Source: Bacteroidales bacterium
GTDB taxonomy: Bacteria > Bacteroidota > Bacteroidia > Bacteroidales > VadinHA17
Length of the DNA: 36,793 bases
Reading direction: 5' to 3'
Assembly: GCA_030692905.1 (NCBI GenBank)
Contig: JAUYBT010000168.1
Coordinates: 1 to 36,793 of the forward strand
Shown here: positions 16,073-23,613 of the stretch, piece after piece
Layout: each line of letters starts with the position of its first letter
Numbering within the stretch: position 1 is the stretch's first letter
Notes under the pieces: model-generated
Databases searched by the model: none
What the model saw: only the letters and a program-made list of their open reading frames with translations
Told to the model about the DNA's origin: nothing
Program-made: the position numbers and the translations under genes

Positions 16073-16891
16073 ATGATCGTTTTCCCAAAAGCTAAAATAA
16101 ACCTGGGGTTGCGAATAACAGGGAAGCGTCCTGATGGCTATCATGACATTGAAACTCTTTTTTATCCTGTCAGGCTGAGTGATGCTCTTGAGTTTGTAGT
16201 ATTATCTGAACCTCTTAAAAAAGATAATCTTATAGTTACCGGTATCAATACCGGGAGCGATCCGGAAAACAATCTCGTTTTAAAAACTGTTAGAAAATTA
16301 CGTGAAAAATATTCATTTCCTCTGTTAAAAATTCATCTTCATAAAGTCATCCCGGTAGGTGCCGGATTAGGAGGGGGATCCTCAGATGCAGCACATCTAT
16401 TAAAAGCTATAAACAGGTATTTCGGGCTTTTAATTGATGAACAGAATCTGAAATCTACGGCTCTGGAACTGGGAAGTGATTGTCCGTTTTTTATCAATAG
16501 CAATCCTGCTTTTGCTTCAGGCAGAGGTGAGGTATTAAAACCCATCAGGCCAGTCCTGACCGGTTACTATATCCTTCTACTCAACCCTGGCATTGGGATA
16601 AATACAAGGGAGGCTTATCAGAATTGCCGGCCTGAACATCCGTCAACCAGCCTTCTTCAGTTGATTGATCATCCGCTTACCGATTGGAAAGAGCTGATGA
16701 TAAACGATTTTGAAGATTATGCTTTTAAAAAATTTCCCCTGATAGGCGAAATTAAAAATGAATTGTACAGTTCCGGTGCACTCTTTAGTTCAATGTCTGG
16801 CAGCGGATCGAGTGTATATGGGATATTTCCTAAGAAATCAAGTGTACCGGATACACTTAAAGATTTTTTAATTTATGAGGGAGTGATGTGA
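16073..16891 (+). CDS. ispE: 4-diphosphocytidyl-2-C-methyl-D-erythritol kinase
   Basis: Phosphorylates CDP-methylerythritol with ATP in the non-mevalonate (MEP) route to isoprenoids, needed here for quinone side chains and lipid carriers. The 272-residue GHMP kinase shows FPKAKINLGLRITGKRPDGY with the catalytic-pocket Lys and Asn, the ATP-binding glycine loop PVGAGLGGGSSDAAHLLKAI (about 96-115), and the C-terminal SSMSGSGSSVYGIF motif. Length is normal. An AGAGGA site lies just before the ATG at 16073. It diverges from dnaB and stands alone, meeting the convergent permease gene 57 bases after its stop. Confidence 0.96.
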   Translation: MIVFPKAKINLGLRITGKRPDGYHDIETLFYPVRLSDALEFVVLSEPLKKDNLIVTGINTGSDPENNLVLKTVRKLREKYSFPLLKIHLHKVIPVGAGLGGGSSDAAHLLKAINRYFGLLIDEQNLKSTALELGSDCPFFINSNPAFASGRGEVLKPIRPVLTGYYILLLNPGIGINTREAYQNCRPEHPSTSLLQLIDHPLTDWKELMINDFEDYAFKKFPLIGEIKNELYSSGALFSSMSGSGSSVYGIFPKKSSVPDTLKDFLIYEGVM

Positions 16892-16948
16892 CTTTTCATC
16901 GAGCAGAGCCATAATGCGCTCGCGGGCTGTTAGTTTTAATTATGAAAA

Positions 16949-18103
16949 CTATTTCGGGGCCATTTTATAAAGCACCAATGCAATTATTGAATAAAGGATG
17001 TTGGGGATCCACATAGCAAGCATCGGACCAAGGTTTCCTTTGAGTGAGAATTGTGAAGCAAACTGCAAAAACAGAATATAGGAGAAACTAAGTATTAGCC
17101 CGGTTCCAATATTCATACCGATACCTCCTCTTATTTTCCTTGACGACAGCGAGACTCCGATAAGTGTAAGAATAAATACAGCAAACGGATTAGCAAACCG
17201 TCTGTGTTTTTCAATGAGGAAAAGTTTCAGTTCATCCGATCCCTGGAGTTGCAACAGGTCGATATAATCCTCCAGTTCACGATAAGTCATTGTCCCGACA
17301 AATCCGGGGTCTCGTGAAAAATCATCGGGATTGATGGTAAGTGTTGTATCAATCTCTCTGCCCTTGGTGATTACCTCCTCATTGTCCTTTATTTCGCGGA
17401 TATAAAAATTAATGGCAGTCCACTTATTTATAATTGTATCGGAAATTATAAGGGTCGTATCGTATATAACTGAAGTTGCTGATAGTTTAGATATAAGTCT
17501 TCCACTATCAATTTTTTCAATTGTGAAATTCTGTCCTCTCTGGCTCAGAGGATTATAGGAACCCATGTAGACATAGATATTTTTAAATACCTGCCTGTGA
17601 ATATTCTCTACAGTTACTTTCCTGGCTGATGAGCGGTAATACTTATCCTCAAAATCCATCCTTATAAGGTTTGATTTAGGAATAACAAAGTTGGTCAGGA
17701 CAAAGGTGAATATCGCTATAACCAGGGCTGAAAGAAAATAGGGCCACATCATTCTTCTGAAGCTCATTCCACAGTTCAGGATTGCGATAATCTCAGTATT
17801 TACCGCCATTTTTGATGTGAAGAAAATAACGGAAATAAAGACAAACAGCGGGGCAAACAATGTGGCAAAATAAGGAATGAAATTCATATAATAGTCAAAG
17901 ACGATAGCCCTCACAGGAGCTTCCTTCTCAATAAAGTTGTCAATTTTTTCAGCGAAATCGAATACAACAGCCAGGATCAGTATTAAGACAAGGCAGAAGA
18001 AGAAAGTACCAAGAAACTTCCTGATAATGTATGCATCAATAAGTTTGATCCTCAGAGAAGCTACAGCCGCTCTGAAAGTGTTTTTATCATTGAGTCTTTC
18101 CAT
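16949..18103 (-). CDS. LptF/LptG-type permease (YjgP/YjgQ family)
   Basis: The 384-residue integral membrane protein matches the permease subunits of the LPS-export ABC transporter. Membrane segments are seen near 33-53 (TFFFCLVLILILAVVFDF), in the block around IPYFATLFAPLFVFISVIFF, near SALVIAIFTFVLTNFVIP, and as three segments at the C-terminus (FAVFILTLIGVSL, GLILSFSYILFLQF, IPNILYSIIALVL). A periplasmic beta-rich domain lies between, as in LptF/G. DFAEKIDNFI after the first helix is typical of the Bacteroidota copies. I cannot decide between LptF and LptG. The ATG at 18103 overlaps the end of tgt by 43 bases; no later ATG precedes the first helix, so the overlap looks real and the two are one operon. 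Confidence 0.88.
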   Translation of the reverse strand: MERLNDKNTFRAAVASLRIKLIDAYIIRKFLGTFFFCLVLILILAVVFDFAEKIDNFIEKEAPVRAIVFDYYMNFIPYFATLFAPLFVFISVIFFTSKMAVNTEIIAILNCGMSFRRMMWPYFLSALVIAIFTFVLTNFVIPKSNLIRMDFEDKYYRSSARKVTVENIHRQVFKNIYVYMGSYNPLSQRGQNFTIEKIDSGRLISKLSATSVIYDTTLIISDTIINKWTAINFYIREIKDNEEVITKGREIDTTLTINPDDFSRDPGFVGTMTYRELEDYIDLLQLQGSDELKLFLIEKHRRFANPFAVFILTLIGVSLSSRKIRGGIGMNIGTGLILSFSYILFLQFASQFSLKGNLGPMLAMWIPNILYSIIALVLYKMAPK

Positions 18104-19188
18104 TTTTTGAAATTACCTTCTTCAATTTTTTTTCTTGCTTCGCCAACCAGTCTCAAATAAAATGACAGGTTATGTATGCTTGCGATCTGAGCCCCCAGAT
18201 TTTCGCCCGACATAACAAGATGCCTCAGATATGCTTTTGAATAGTAAAGACTTACTGCCGAGGGACCCTCGGGATCTATGGGACTGAAATCATCGATCCA
18301 TTTTCTATTCCTGATATTTATTGTTCCCTCATTTGTAAAAAGCATCCCGTTTCGCCCGTTCCGTGTTGGTATAACGCAATCGAACATATCAATACCCCTT
18401 TCAATAGCTTCGAGGAGATTAACAGGCGTACCTACTCCCATCAGATAACGTGGTTTATCGTCAGGCAGTATTTCATTAACAATCTCAATAATCCTGTACA
18501 TCTCTTCAACCGGTTCTCCGACCGACAACCCTCCGATAGCATTTCCCGCCAGTCCGGATGAAGCAATTTTTTCAGCTGAAATTTTTCTCAGATCATCAAA
18601 TGTCCCTCCCTGTACTATAGGAAATAGGAACTGCTCCTTACCCCATACAGGATCTGTTTCGCGAAACCTTACAACTGCCCTGTCGAGCCAATGATGAGTG
18701 AGAGTGATAGACCTTTTGGCATAGTTGTAATCGCAAGGCCAGGGAGCACACTCATCGAAGGCCATAATTATATCGGCTCCGATAATACGTTGTATATCAA
18801 TAGTATTCTCAGGAGTAAAAACGTGCCTCGATCCATCAATATGTGATTTAAAGATAGCTCCTTCGTCAGTAAGTTTCCTGTTCCCGGTAAGTGAGAATAC
18901 CTGGTATCCCCCGCTATCTGTGAGGATTGGACGATCCCACGACATAAATTGGTGAAGACCGCCTGCTGCTTTAAGAATTTCAGTTCCCGGCCGCAGATAA
19001 AGATGGTATGTATTTCCCAGTATTATTTTTGCGTTAATATCCTCTGAAAGATCACGCTGCAGAATACCTTTTACGGTACCACCCGTACCAACCGGCATAA
19101 AGATCGGAGTAGGAATATCACCATGAGCTGTCTTCAGCAGACCCGTACGTGCCCTGGATTCCTTATCCCTGCTCTCAATTTTAAACAT
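18061..19188 (-). CDS. tgt: tRNA-guanine transglycosylase (queuine/preQ1 insertion)
   Basis: Exchanges guanine-34 for a queuosine precursor in GUN anticodons (Asp, Asn, His, Tyr tRNAs). The 375 residues show LTDSGGYQVFSL with the base-binding Asp, MAFDECAPWP, and GVGTPVNLLEAIERGIDMFD, then CVIPTRNGRNG with the nucleophile Asp just before it. Oddly, the region that in E. coli and Zymomonas carries the CxCxxC zinc ligands here reads DPEGPSAVSLYYSKAY (about 18230-18345) with no Cys, although the later His in IASIHNL is kept. I think loss of the Cys set is shared by related Bacteroidota, but could not check. Transcription is probably from a TACCTTTG element 27 bases upstream, and continues into the permease gene. 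Confidence 0.94.
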   Translation of the reverse strand: MFKIESRDKESRARTGLLKTAHGDIPTPIFMPVGTGGTVKGILQRDLSEDINAKIILGNTYHLYLRPGTEILKAAGGLHQFMSWDRPILTDSGGYQVFSLTGNRKLTDEGAIFKSHIDGSRHVFTPENTIDIQRIIGADIIMAFDECAPWPCDYNYAKRSITLTHHWLDRAVVRFRETDPVWGKEQFLFPIVQGGTFDDLRKISAEKIASSGLAGNAIGGLSVGEPVEEMYRIIEIVNEILPDDKPRYLMGVGTPVNLLEAIERGIDMFDCVIPTRNGRNGMLFTNEGTINIRNRKWIDDFSPIDPEGPSAVSLYYSKAYLRHLVMSGENLGAQIASIHNLSFYLRLVGEARKKIEEGNFKKWKDSMIKTLSERL

Positions 19189-19214
19189 ATTATCAGATCT
19201 CTATTTTCGAAGCA

Positions 19215-19222
19215 CAAAGGTA
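19215..19222 (-). promoter_or_regulatory. Candidate -7 promoter element of tgt-permease operon
   Basis: Minus-strand TACCTTTG matches TAnnTTTG and lies 26 bases upstream of the tgt ATG at 19188. The rest of the 237-base divergent spacer (19189-19425) is very AT-rich and shows no ORF or clear terminator. Confidence 0.55.
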
Positions 19223-19425
19223 ATTCATCCGCACGGCCTTATAAAATTATCCTGAATAATTTTTCTTTTGCCGGAAATTAACAGAATAATTAGCTTCAAT
19301 ACATTAATATTCAAACATATATAATGATAATAATTTTTTCATATTACAATAATCAATGATTGTTGAAATTTTTTTTTTGACATTCCGATTATCTTATTAA
19401 TATTGCTGATATATATGGAAGTCAA

Positions 19426-20556
19426 ATGGTGGACCACGATAATGTATTTCTATTAGTCATTTTCTCAGTCTTTGCGTTAGCCGCAACCATTCAGGTGTTT
19501 TATTACCTTTTCTATTACCTTTCTGTTTATTTGTATAAACCGTCCGTTATCAAAACAATTAAAGAACCGGTTTCCATTATTATTTGTGCCAGAGACGAAG
19601 CAGAAAATCTCAGCAATTTTTTACCAGCAGTACTGGAACAGGATTATCCTGATTATGAAGTTATTGTTGTAAACGATTGTTCTGAAGACAACTCCTACGA
19701 TGTACTTGGGAAATATCTGATGCAATATCCACATCTTAAGATATCAACCATCAATAAAGATCCCAAGTTTACTCACAACAAAAAGTTTGCTCAATTTATC
19801 GGAATAAAAGCTGCAAAGAAAGATATTCTGCTCTTTACAGATGCGGATTGCCAGCCAGAGTCGGATAAATGGCTCGAGGGGATGACTTCACATTTTGATG
19901 ACAAAATCTCTTTTGTGCTCGGATATGGTGGTTACCTGAAGGAGAAGGGATTGCTTAACAGATATATCCGCTACGACAGCATGACCATAGCAATGCAGTA
20001 TCTGGGTATGGCTATCCGGGGTATTCCTTATATGGGAGTTGGACGCAACCTGGCATACCGGCGCTCGGTTTTTTTTACTAACAAAGGTTATGGAGCTCAC
20101 AATCATCTTATTTCGGGCGATGATGACCTTTTTGTGAACACAAACGCTTCCGGAAGAAATACATGTGTCGAGTTCAGAAACGGCACCCATACAAGGTCTA
20201 TTCCATGTTCCGGTATCAAAGAGTGGATAACACAGAAAAAAAGATATTTGACAACTGCATCTTATTATAAATTAAGGGATAAACTACTTTTAATTACTGA
20301 ACCGGCAACAAGAATCTTCTTTTATTCAGCATTCATTGTTCTTCTATCCTTCACATTTCTCTGGCCATACGTGTTAGCTGTTTTTGGAATAAGGCTTTTA
20401 ACACAAATTATTATTTTTGCACTTGTTCAGAAGAAATTAAATGAATCAGGATTAATAACATATTCGCTTTTTTTTGATATCTTTTCACCTGTGATAAACA
20501 GCATAGTGTACTTAAGTAACATTTGGAGCAAACCCGGTAAAAACATATGGAAATAA
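19426..20556 (+). CDS. Family 2 glycosyltransferase, membrane-anchored
   Basis: The 376-residue protein has an N-terminal membrane helix (about 8-30, LVIFSVFALAATIQVFYYLF) and a GT-A fold domain. SIIICARDEAENLSNFLPAV starts the fold, VIVVNDCSEDNS follows, TDADCQP is the DxD metal site, SGDDDLFVN the acceptor-side acid, and KKRYLTTA takes the place of the usual Q-x-x-R-W. Two or three C-terminal membrane segments follow (FFYSAFIVLLSFTFLWPYV onward). This resembles enzymes that add sugars to lipid carriers or surface polysaccharides, but donor and acceptor cannot be read. The ATG at 19426 has a GGAAG site. Its last 10 bases overlap the sigma-factor gene, so they are translated together. Confidence 0.85.
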   Translation: MVDHDNVFLLVIFSVFALAATIQVFYYLFYYLSVYLYKPSVIKTIKEPVSIIICARDEAENLSNFLPAVLEQDYPDYEVIVVNDCSEDNSYDVLGKYLMQYPHLKISTINKDPKFTHNKKFAQFIGIKAAKKDILLFTDADCQPESDKWLEGMTSHFDDKISFVLGYGGYLKEKGLLNRYIRYDSMTIAMQYLGMAIRGIPYMGVGRNLAYRRSVFFTNKGYGAHNHLISGDDDLFVNTNASGRNTCVEFRNGTHTRSIPCSGIKEWITQKKRYLTTASYYKLRDKLLLITEPATRIFFYSAFIVLLSFTFLWPYVLAVFGIRLLTQIIIFALVQKKLNESGLITYSLFFDIFSPVINSIVYLSNIWSKPGKNIWK

Positions 20557-21143
20557 TTCACGGTTTATCTGACAAGGCTAAAAATGATCTGTTACTTGTG
20601 CAAGAGGCCAGGAGAGGTAATGAAAAAGCTTTTGCCAGCCTGATGAACCGATACCGGGATTCAATATATTTTTTGCTCCTCAAAATGGTTAATAACTCTT
20701 CTGATGCCGAAGACCTTACTATTGAAGCTTTTGGAAAGGCTTTCCGAAGTCTTGATTCGTACACTCCGAAATTTGCATTCAGCACCTGGCTTTTTAAAAT
20801 CGCTACAAATAACTGCGTTGACTTCATAAGGAAGAAACAGCTCGCTCCCACTACTTTTGATTATTTGCAGGATAATTTAGACAATGCAACTGTAAATATA
20901 CAATCGGATATGCCGGATCCGGAAGAGTTATTGATTAACCACCAGAAAATAGCCGCCCTGAAAGATATCGTTAGCCAGCTAAAACCAAGATATAAATCGT
21001 TGATTGAATTGCGTTATTATAAGGAGTACTCTTATGAAGAGATTTCTTCAGAGCTCAACCTTCCTATCGGTACAGTAAAAGCACAACTATACCGGGCTAA
21101 AACATTGCTATATAATATATTAATCAAAACAGGTAACAGTTAG
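20547..21143 (+). CDS. RNA polymerase sigma factor, sigma-70/ECF type
   Basis: The 198-residue protein has sigma region 2 (about 25-90; EKAFASLMNRYRDSIYFLLL, DAEDLTIEAFGKAFRSL and FSTWLFKIATNNCVDFIRKK) and region 4 (about 135-190; LKPRYKSLIELRYYKEYSYE then GTVKAQLYRAKTLL). There is no region 1.2 or full region 3, as in ECF factors. No anti-sigma gene is adjacent. Instead the gene overlaps the glycosyltransferase upstream by 10 bases and shares TAGTG with rsmG. I infer it is expressed constitutively within this operon or is controlled by the operon's own promoter. It is a different protein from the ECF factor at 34329. Confidence 0.92.
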   Translation: MEIIHGLSDKAKNDLLLVQEARRGNEKAFASLMNRYRDSIYFLLLKMVNNSSDAEDLTIEAFGKAFRSLDSYTPKFAFSTWLFKIATNNCVDFIRKKQLAPTTFDYLQDNLDNATVNIQSDMPDPEELLINHQKIAALKDIVSQLKPRYKSLIELRYYKEYSYEEISSELNLPIGTVKAQLYRAKTLLYNILIKTGNS

Positions 21144-21766
21144 TGTCAGAAAGTATTTTTAGCTATTTTCCTTTATTGTCCGAAATTCAGAAAGAGAAGC
21201 TGTCGCAGCTAAGGCAGATCTACGACAGATGGAACAGAATGATCAATGTGATATCCCGTAAGGATATGGATAATTTTCTTGTTCATCATGTTCTTTATTC
21301 AATGGCTATAGCAAAAGTCATCTCCTTTTCACCAGGAACAAGGATCCTTGATGTCGGTACAGGAGGCGGATTCCCCGGAATACCTCTGGCTATTATGTTC
21401 CCCGATTCGGAATTCACCCTTCTCGACTCAATTGAAAAAAAGATCAAAGTTGTTACGTCAATTGCTGATGAACTTGGATTGGTTAATGTATTCCCGTCCC
21501 GGAAAAGAGTTGAAGATGAAAAAGGCAAATACCATTTCGTCATAAGCAGGGCAGTTACTAGGTTCCCTCGATTTGTAAGCCTGACTGCAAAAAATATTGA
21601 CAAGTCCGGAAAAAACAACATCAGGAATGGCATTATATACCTCAAAGGTGGTGATCTCTCGCTTGAGCTCGCTCAGTTTCAAAACAGAACAATTGTGTGG
21701 AATATTAAAGACTTTTTCGCTGAATCTTTTTTTGAAACGAAAAAGATTGTATATCTGCCTGTTTGA
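21143..21766 (+). CDS. rsmG: 16S rRNA (guanine-527-N7)-methyltransferase
   Basis: Adds the N7-methyl group to G527 of 16S rRNA using S-adenosylmethionine. The 207 residues show the GidB landmarks: an N-terminal RQIYDRWNRMINVISRKDMD region, the SAM-binding loop RILDVGTGGGFPGIPLAI (about 69-86), the acidic loop end TLLDSIEKKIKVV, and VISRAVTRFPRF. Length is normal. The start is GTG at 21143, whose first base is the last base of the sigma-factor stop (TAGTG), a classic reinitiation overlap. It ends the three-gene run; rpmH follows 101 bases later with its own promoter. Confidence 0.95.
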   Translation: MSESIFSYFPLLSEIQKEKLSQLRQIYDRWNRMINVISRKDMDNFLVHHVLYSMAIAKVISFSPGTRILDVGTGGGFPGIPLAIMFPDSEFTLLDSIEKKIKVVTSIADELGLVNVFPSRKRVEDEKGKYHFVISRAVTRFPRFVSLTAKNIDKSGKNNIRNGIIYLKGGDLSLELAQFQNRTIVWNIKDFFAESFFETKKIVYLPV

Positions 21767-21815
21767 TTTTTTTGAAAAAAAACATCGCCCCGGTTTTTAT
21801 ATTTCAAAAAAGTAC

Positions 21816-21823
21816 TACATTTG
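21816..21823 (+). promoter_or_regulatory. Candidate -7 promoter element of rpmH
   Basis: TACATTTG (TAnnTTTG) followed by CA lies 44 bases before the rpmH ATG, giving a leader of roughly 38 bases. Confidence 0.6.
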
Positions 21824-21867
21824 CAGTCTCAAATAAAACAGTATAGTCAACAAATATAATTGAAAAG

Positions 21868-22026
21868 ATGAAAAGGACATTTCAGCCATCAAGAAGGAAG
21901 AGAGCAAATAAGCATGGTTTCAGGGAAAGGATGTCAACTCCCAACGGAAGAAGGGTTCTTGCTACCCGCAGAGCAAAGGGAAGAAAAAAACTTTCAGTCT
22001 CCACCGAGCTTAAATTAAAAGGATAA
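21868..22026 (+). CDS. rpmH: 50S ribosomal protein L34
   Basis: A short basic protein of the large ribosomal subunit. The 52 residues begin [20 protein letters not shown] and continue with the conserved [19 protein letters not shown]; the Arg/Lys-rich core of L34 is complete. The seven C-terminal residues (ELKLKG) are a short tail of the kind seen in Bacteroidota. It stands as a single-gene unit with a promoter candidate at 21816 and a strong terminator 24 bases after the stop. In many bacteria rpmH lies near dnaA or rnpA and the origin; here the neighbours are rsmG and mqnE, and no DnaA-box cluster was noticed. Confidence 0.97.
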   Translation: MKRTFQPSRRKRANKHGFRERMSTPNGRRVLATRRAKGRKKLSVSTELKLKG

Positions 22027-22050
22027 TACACATTCTACAATATCTTCTTT

Positions 22051-22082
22051 AAGGTGCCTTTTATTAGGGCACCTTTTTTTTG
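22051..22082 (+). terminator. Rho-independent terminator of rpmH
   Basis: AAGGTGCC (22051-22058) pairs with GGCACCTT (22068-22075) across a 9-base loop and runs into a T8 tract (22074-22081). Confidence 0.9.
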
Positions 22083-22447
22083 TTTGTTATGAGTCTAGGG
22101 AATCACTAATAATTTACCGGGAGATTCCTCACTGGCGCTCGGAATGACAGGGCCTATTTGGGGTAACATAGGGAAGCAGAGGCGGTTTGCGGTGCGAACC
22201 GCCTCTGCTTCCCCCTCACCATATTTAAACTGTCATTCCGAATGGATCCGCCGCAGGCGGAGGAATGAGGAATCTCCAATCGAATGGCAAAATAAAAGAA
22301 ATGAGAGAGAAAATATGAATGAATTTAGGTGCATGATTCCCGATACTCATATTGTTTTATATACTATGGTGGTAGCCACCCGGGCGGCTTTATTCTTTTA
22401 ATCCTCTCCTATTATTCTTAACTTTACCGACCTTATTAAATCATAAT
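22083..22447. other. 365-base gene-free stretch with a nested palindromic element
   Basis: Between the rpmH terminator and mqnE I see no credible gene. An 85-codon open frame at 22144-22401 runs through the palindromes and is not protein-like. The stretch holds the repeat described at 22119-22277, then about 170 AT-rich bases before mqnE. No exact TAnnTTTG was found close to mqnE; a weak TAACTTTA is present. Confidence 0.7.
22119..22277. repeat. Large nested inverted repeat (about 160 bases)
   Basis: Outer arms: GGAGATTCCTCA at the left with TGAGGAATCTCC at the right, and TCGGAATGACAG (22139-22150) with CTGTCATTCCGA (22230-22241). Inner arm: a 17-bp perfect stem at 22171-22187 and 22197-22213 (GGGAAGCAGAGGCGGTT and its complement), extendable by three more pairs to a GGT loop. 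The right side has an extra small stem, TCCGCC-GCA-GGCGGA (22246-22260). The arms, except for the small stem, read as one cruciform-like unit and resemble intergenic repeats common in Bacteroidota assemblies. Confidence 0.8.
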
Positions 22448-23557
22448 ATGAACGACCTTTTAAACCATATTAACGATAAAGACCTCAGGCTGATCGCTGA
22501 TAAAATTGCAGGGAATACCCGCATCACCCCCGAAGATGGCTTATTACTTTATAAAAAAGCCGATCTGGCTTTGCTGGGTCTGCTTGCCGGTATTGTCAGA
22601 AGAAAGCATAACGGCAATTTTGCATATTTCAATCATAACTTTCACATCGAACCTACAAATAAATGCATATATAATTGCAGATTCTGCTCTTATCATAAAC
22701 CTGAGGGAGATCCTGAAAGCTGGGAATATAGTCATGAAGAGATGCTTGACATAGTAAAACGCTTTGATAATAAGAATGTTACTGAAATTCATATTGTTGG
22801 AGGAGTACATCCTTCATACGATCTTCATTATTGGGGACCACTTATTAAAAGAATTAAAGAGCACCGACCCAACCTGCATGTAAAGGCTTTTTCAGCTATT
22901 GAACTTGATTATATGATTACCCGTGCAGGGTGCACAATCGAAGAGGGATTAAAACTTTTAAAGGGCTATGGCCTCGATTCAATACCAGGAGGCGGTGCAG
23001 AAATATTCGATGAAGAACTCAGGAAGATGATTTGCGACGAAAAATCATCATCTGAACTATGGCTGACAATTCATGAGACTGCACACAGGATCGGTATTCC
23101 GTCAAATGCCACAATGCTTTATGGCCACATAGAAACATACAATCACCGCATCGACCACATGGAAAGACTTCGCACTCTCCAGGACAAAACAGGAGGATTC
23201 AATGCCTTTATCCCATTAAAATATAAGAAGTCTAACAACAGTATGTCATACCTGGGAGAAGTGAATATTATAGAAGATCTCCGAAACTATGCAGTATCAA
23301 GAATTTATCTCGATAACTTTCCCCACATCAAAGCATACTGGCCAATGACCGGGAAAGAAATCGCCCAGCTTTCTCTCTCTTTCGGTGTCGATGATATGGA
23401 TGGAACAATAGATGATACCACCAGAATCTATTCGATGGCAGGTTCAAAAGAGGAGAAACCGGCAATGACCACAGAAGAGATTTGTCATTTGATACGCGAA
23501 GCCGGATTCATTCCGGTAGAGAGAGATTCACTCTATAACCCCATTAAAGAATGGTGA
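22448..23557 (+). CDS. mqnE: Aminofutalosine synthase MqnE
   Basis: Radical-SAM enzyme of the futalosine menaquinone pathway, which adds SAM-derived adenosine to 3-[(1-carboxyvinyl)oxy]benzoate. The 369 residues carry the CxxxCxxC cluster motif CIYNCRFC near residue 75, followed by SYHKPEGDP. HIVGGVHPSYDLHYW, AFSAIELDY, GLDSIPGGGAEIF, SNATMLYGHIET and YLDNFPHIKAYWPMTG follow the MqnE pattern rather than that of the related cyclase MqnC. Length is normal. It implies that menaquinone is made without the classical Men pathway; the other mqn genes are not in this window. It stands alone after the 365-base gene-free stretch. The ATG at 22448 is the first in frame. Confidence 0.9.
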   Translation: MNDLLNHINDKDLRLIADKIAGNTRITPEDGLLLYKKADLALLGLLAGIVRRKHNGNFAYFNHNFHIEPTNKCIYNCRFCSYHKPEGDPESWEYSHEEMLDIVKRFDNKNVTEIHIVGGVHPSYDLHYWGPLIKRIKEHRPNLHVKAFSAIELDYMITRAGCTIEEGLKLLKGYGLDSIPGGGAEIFDEELRKMICDEKSSSELWLTIHETAHRIGIPSNATMLYGHIETYNHRIDHMERLRTLQDKTGGFNAFIPLKYKKSNNSMSYLGEVNIIEDLRNYAVSRIYLDNFPHIKAYWPMTGKEIAQLSLSFGVDDMDGTIDDTTRIYSMAGSKEEKPAMTTEEICHLIREAGFIPVERDSLYNPIKEW

Positions 23558-23577
23558 TCTCATTATAATTTTATCAG

Positions 23578-23585
23578 TACCTTTG
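23578..23585 (+). promoter_or_regulatory. Candidate promoter of the PASTA-T9SS-rluD operon
   Basis: TACCTTTG (TAnnTTTG) followed by CG, 28 bases before the PASTA-gene ATG. No clear -33 element. Confidence 0.55.
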
Positions 23586-23613
23586 CGTTTTAACTAATGT
23601 TCAATTTGTCAGT

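Noticed and set aside
22144-22401. An open frame of 85 codons
   Set aside because: It runs through the nested palindrome and has no ribosome site or protein-like pattern. It is a product of repeat composition.
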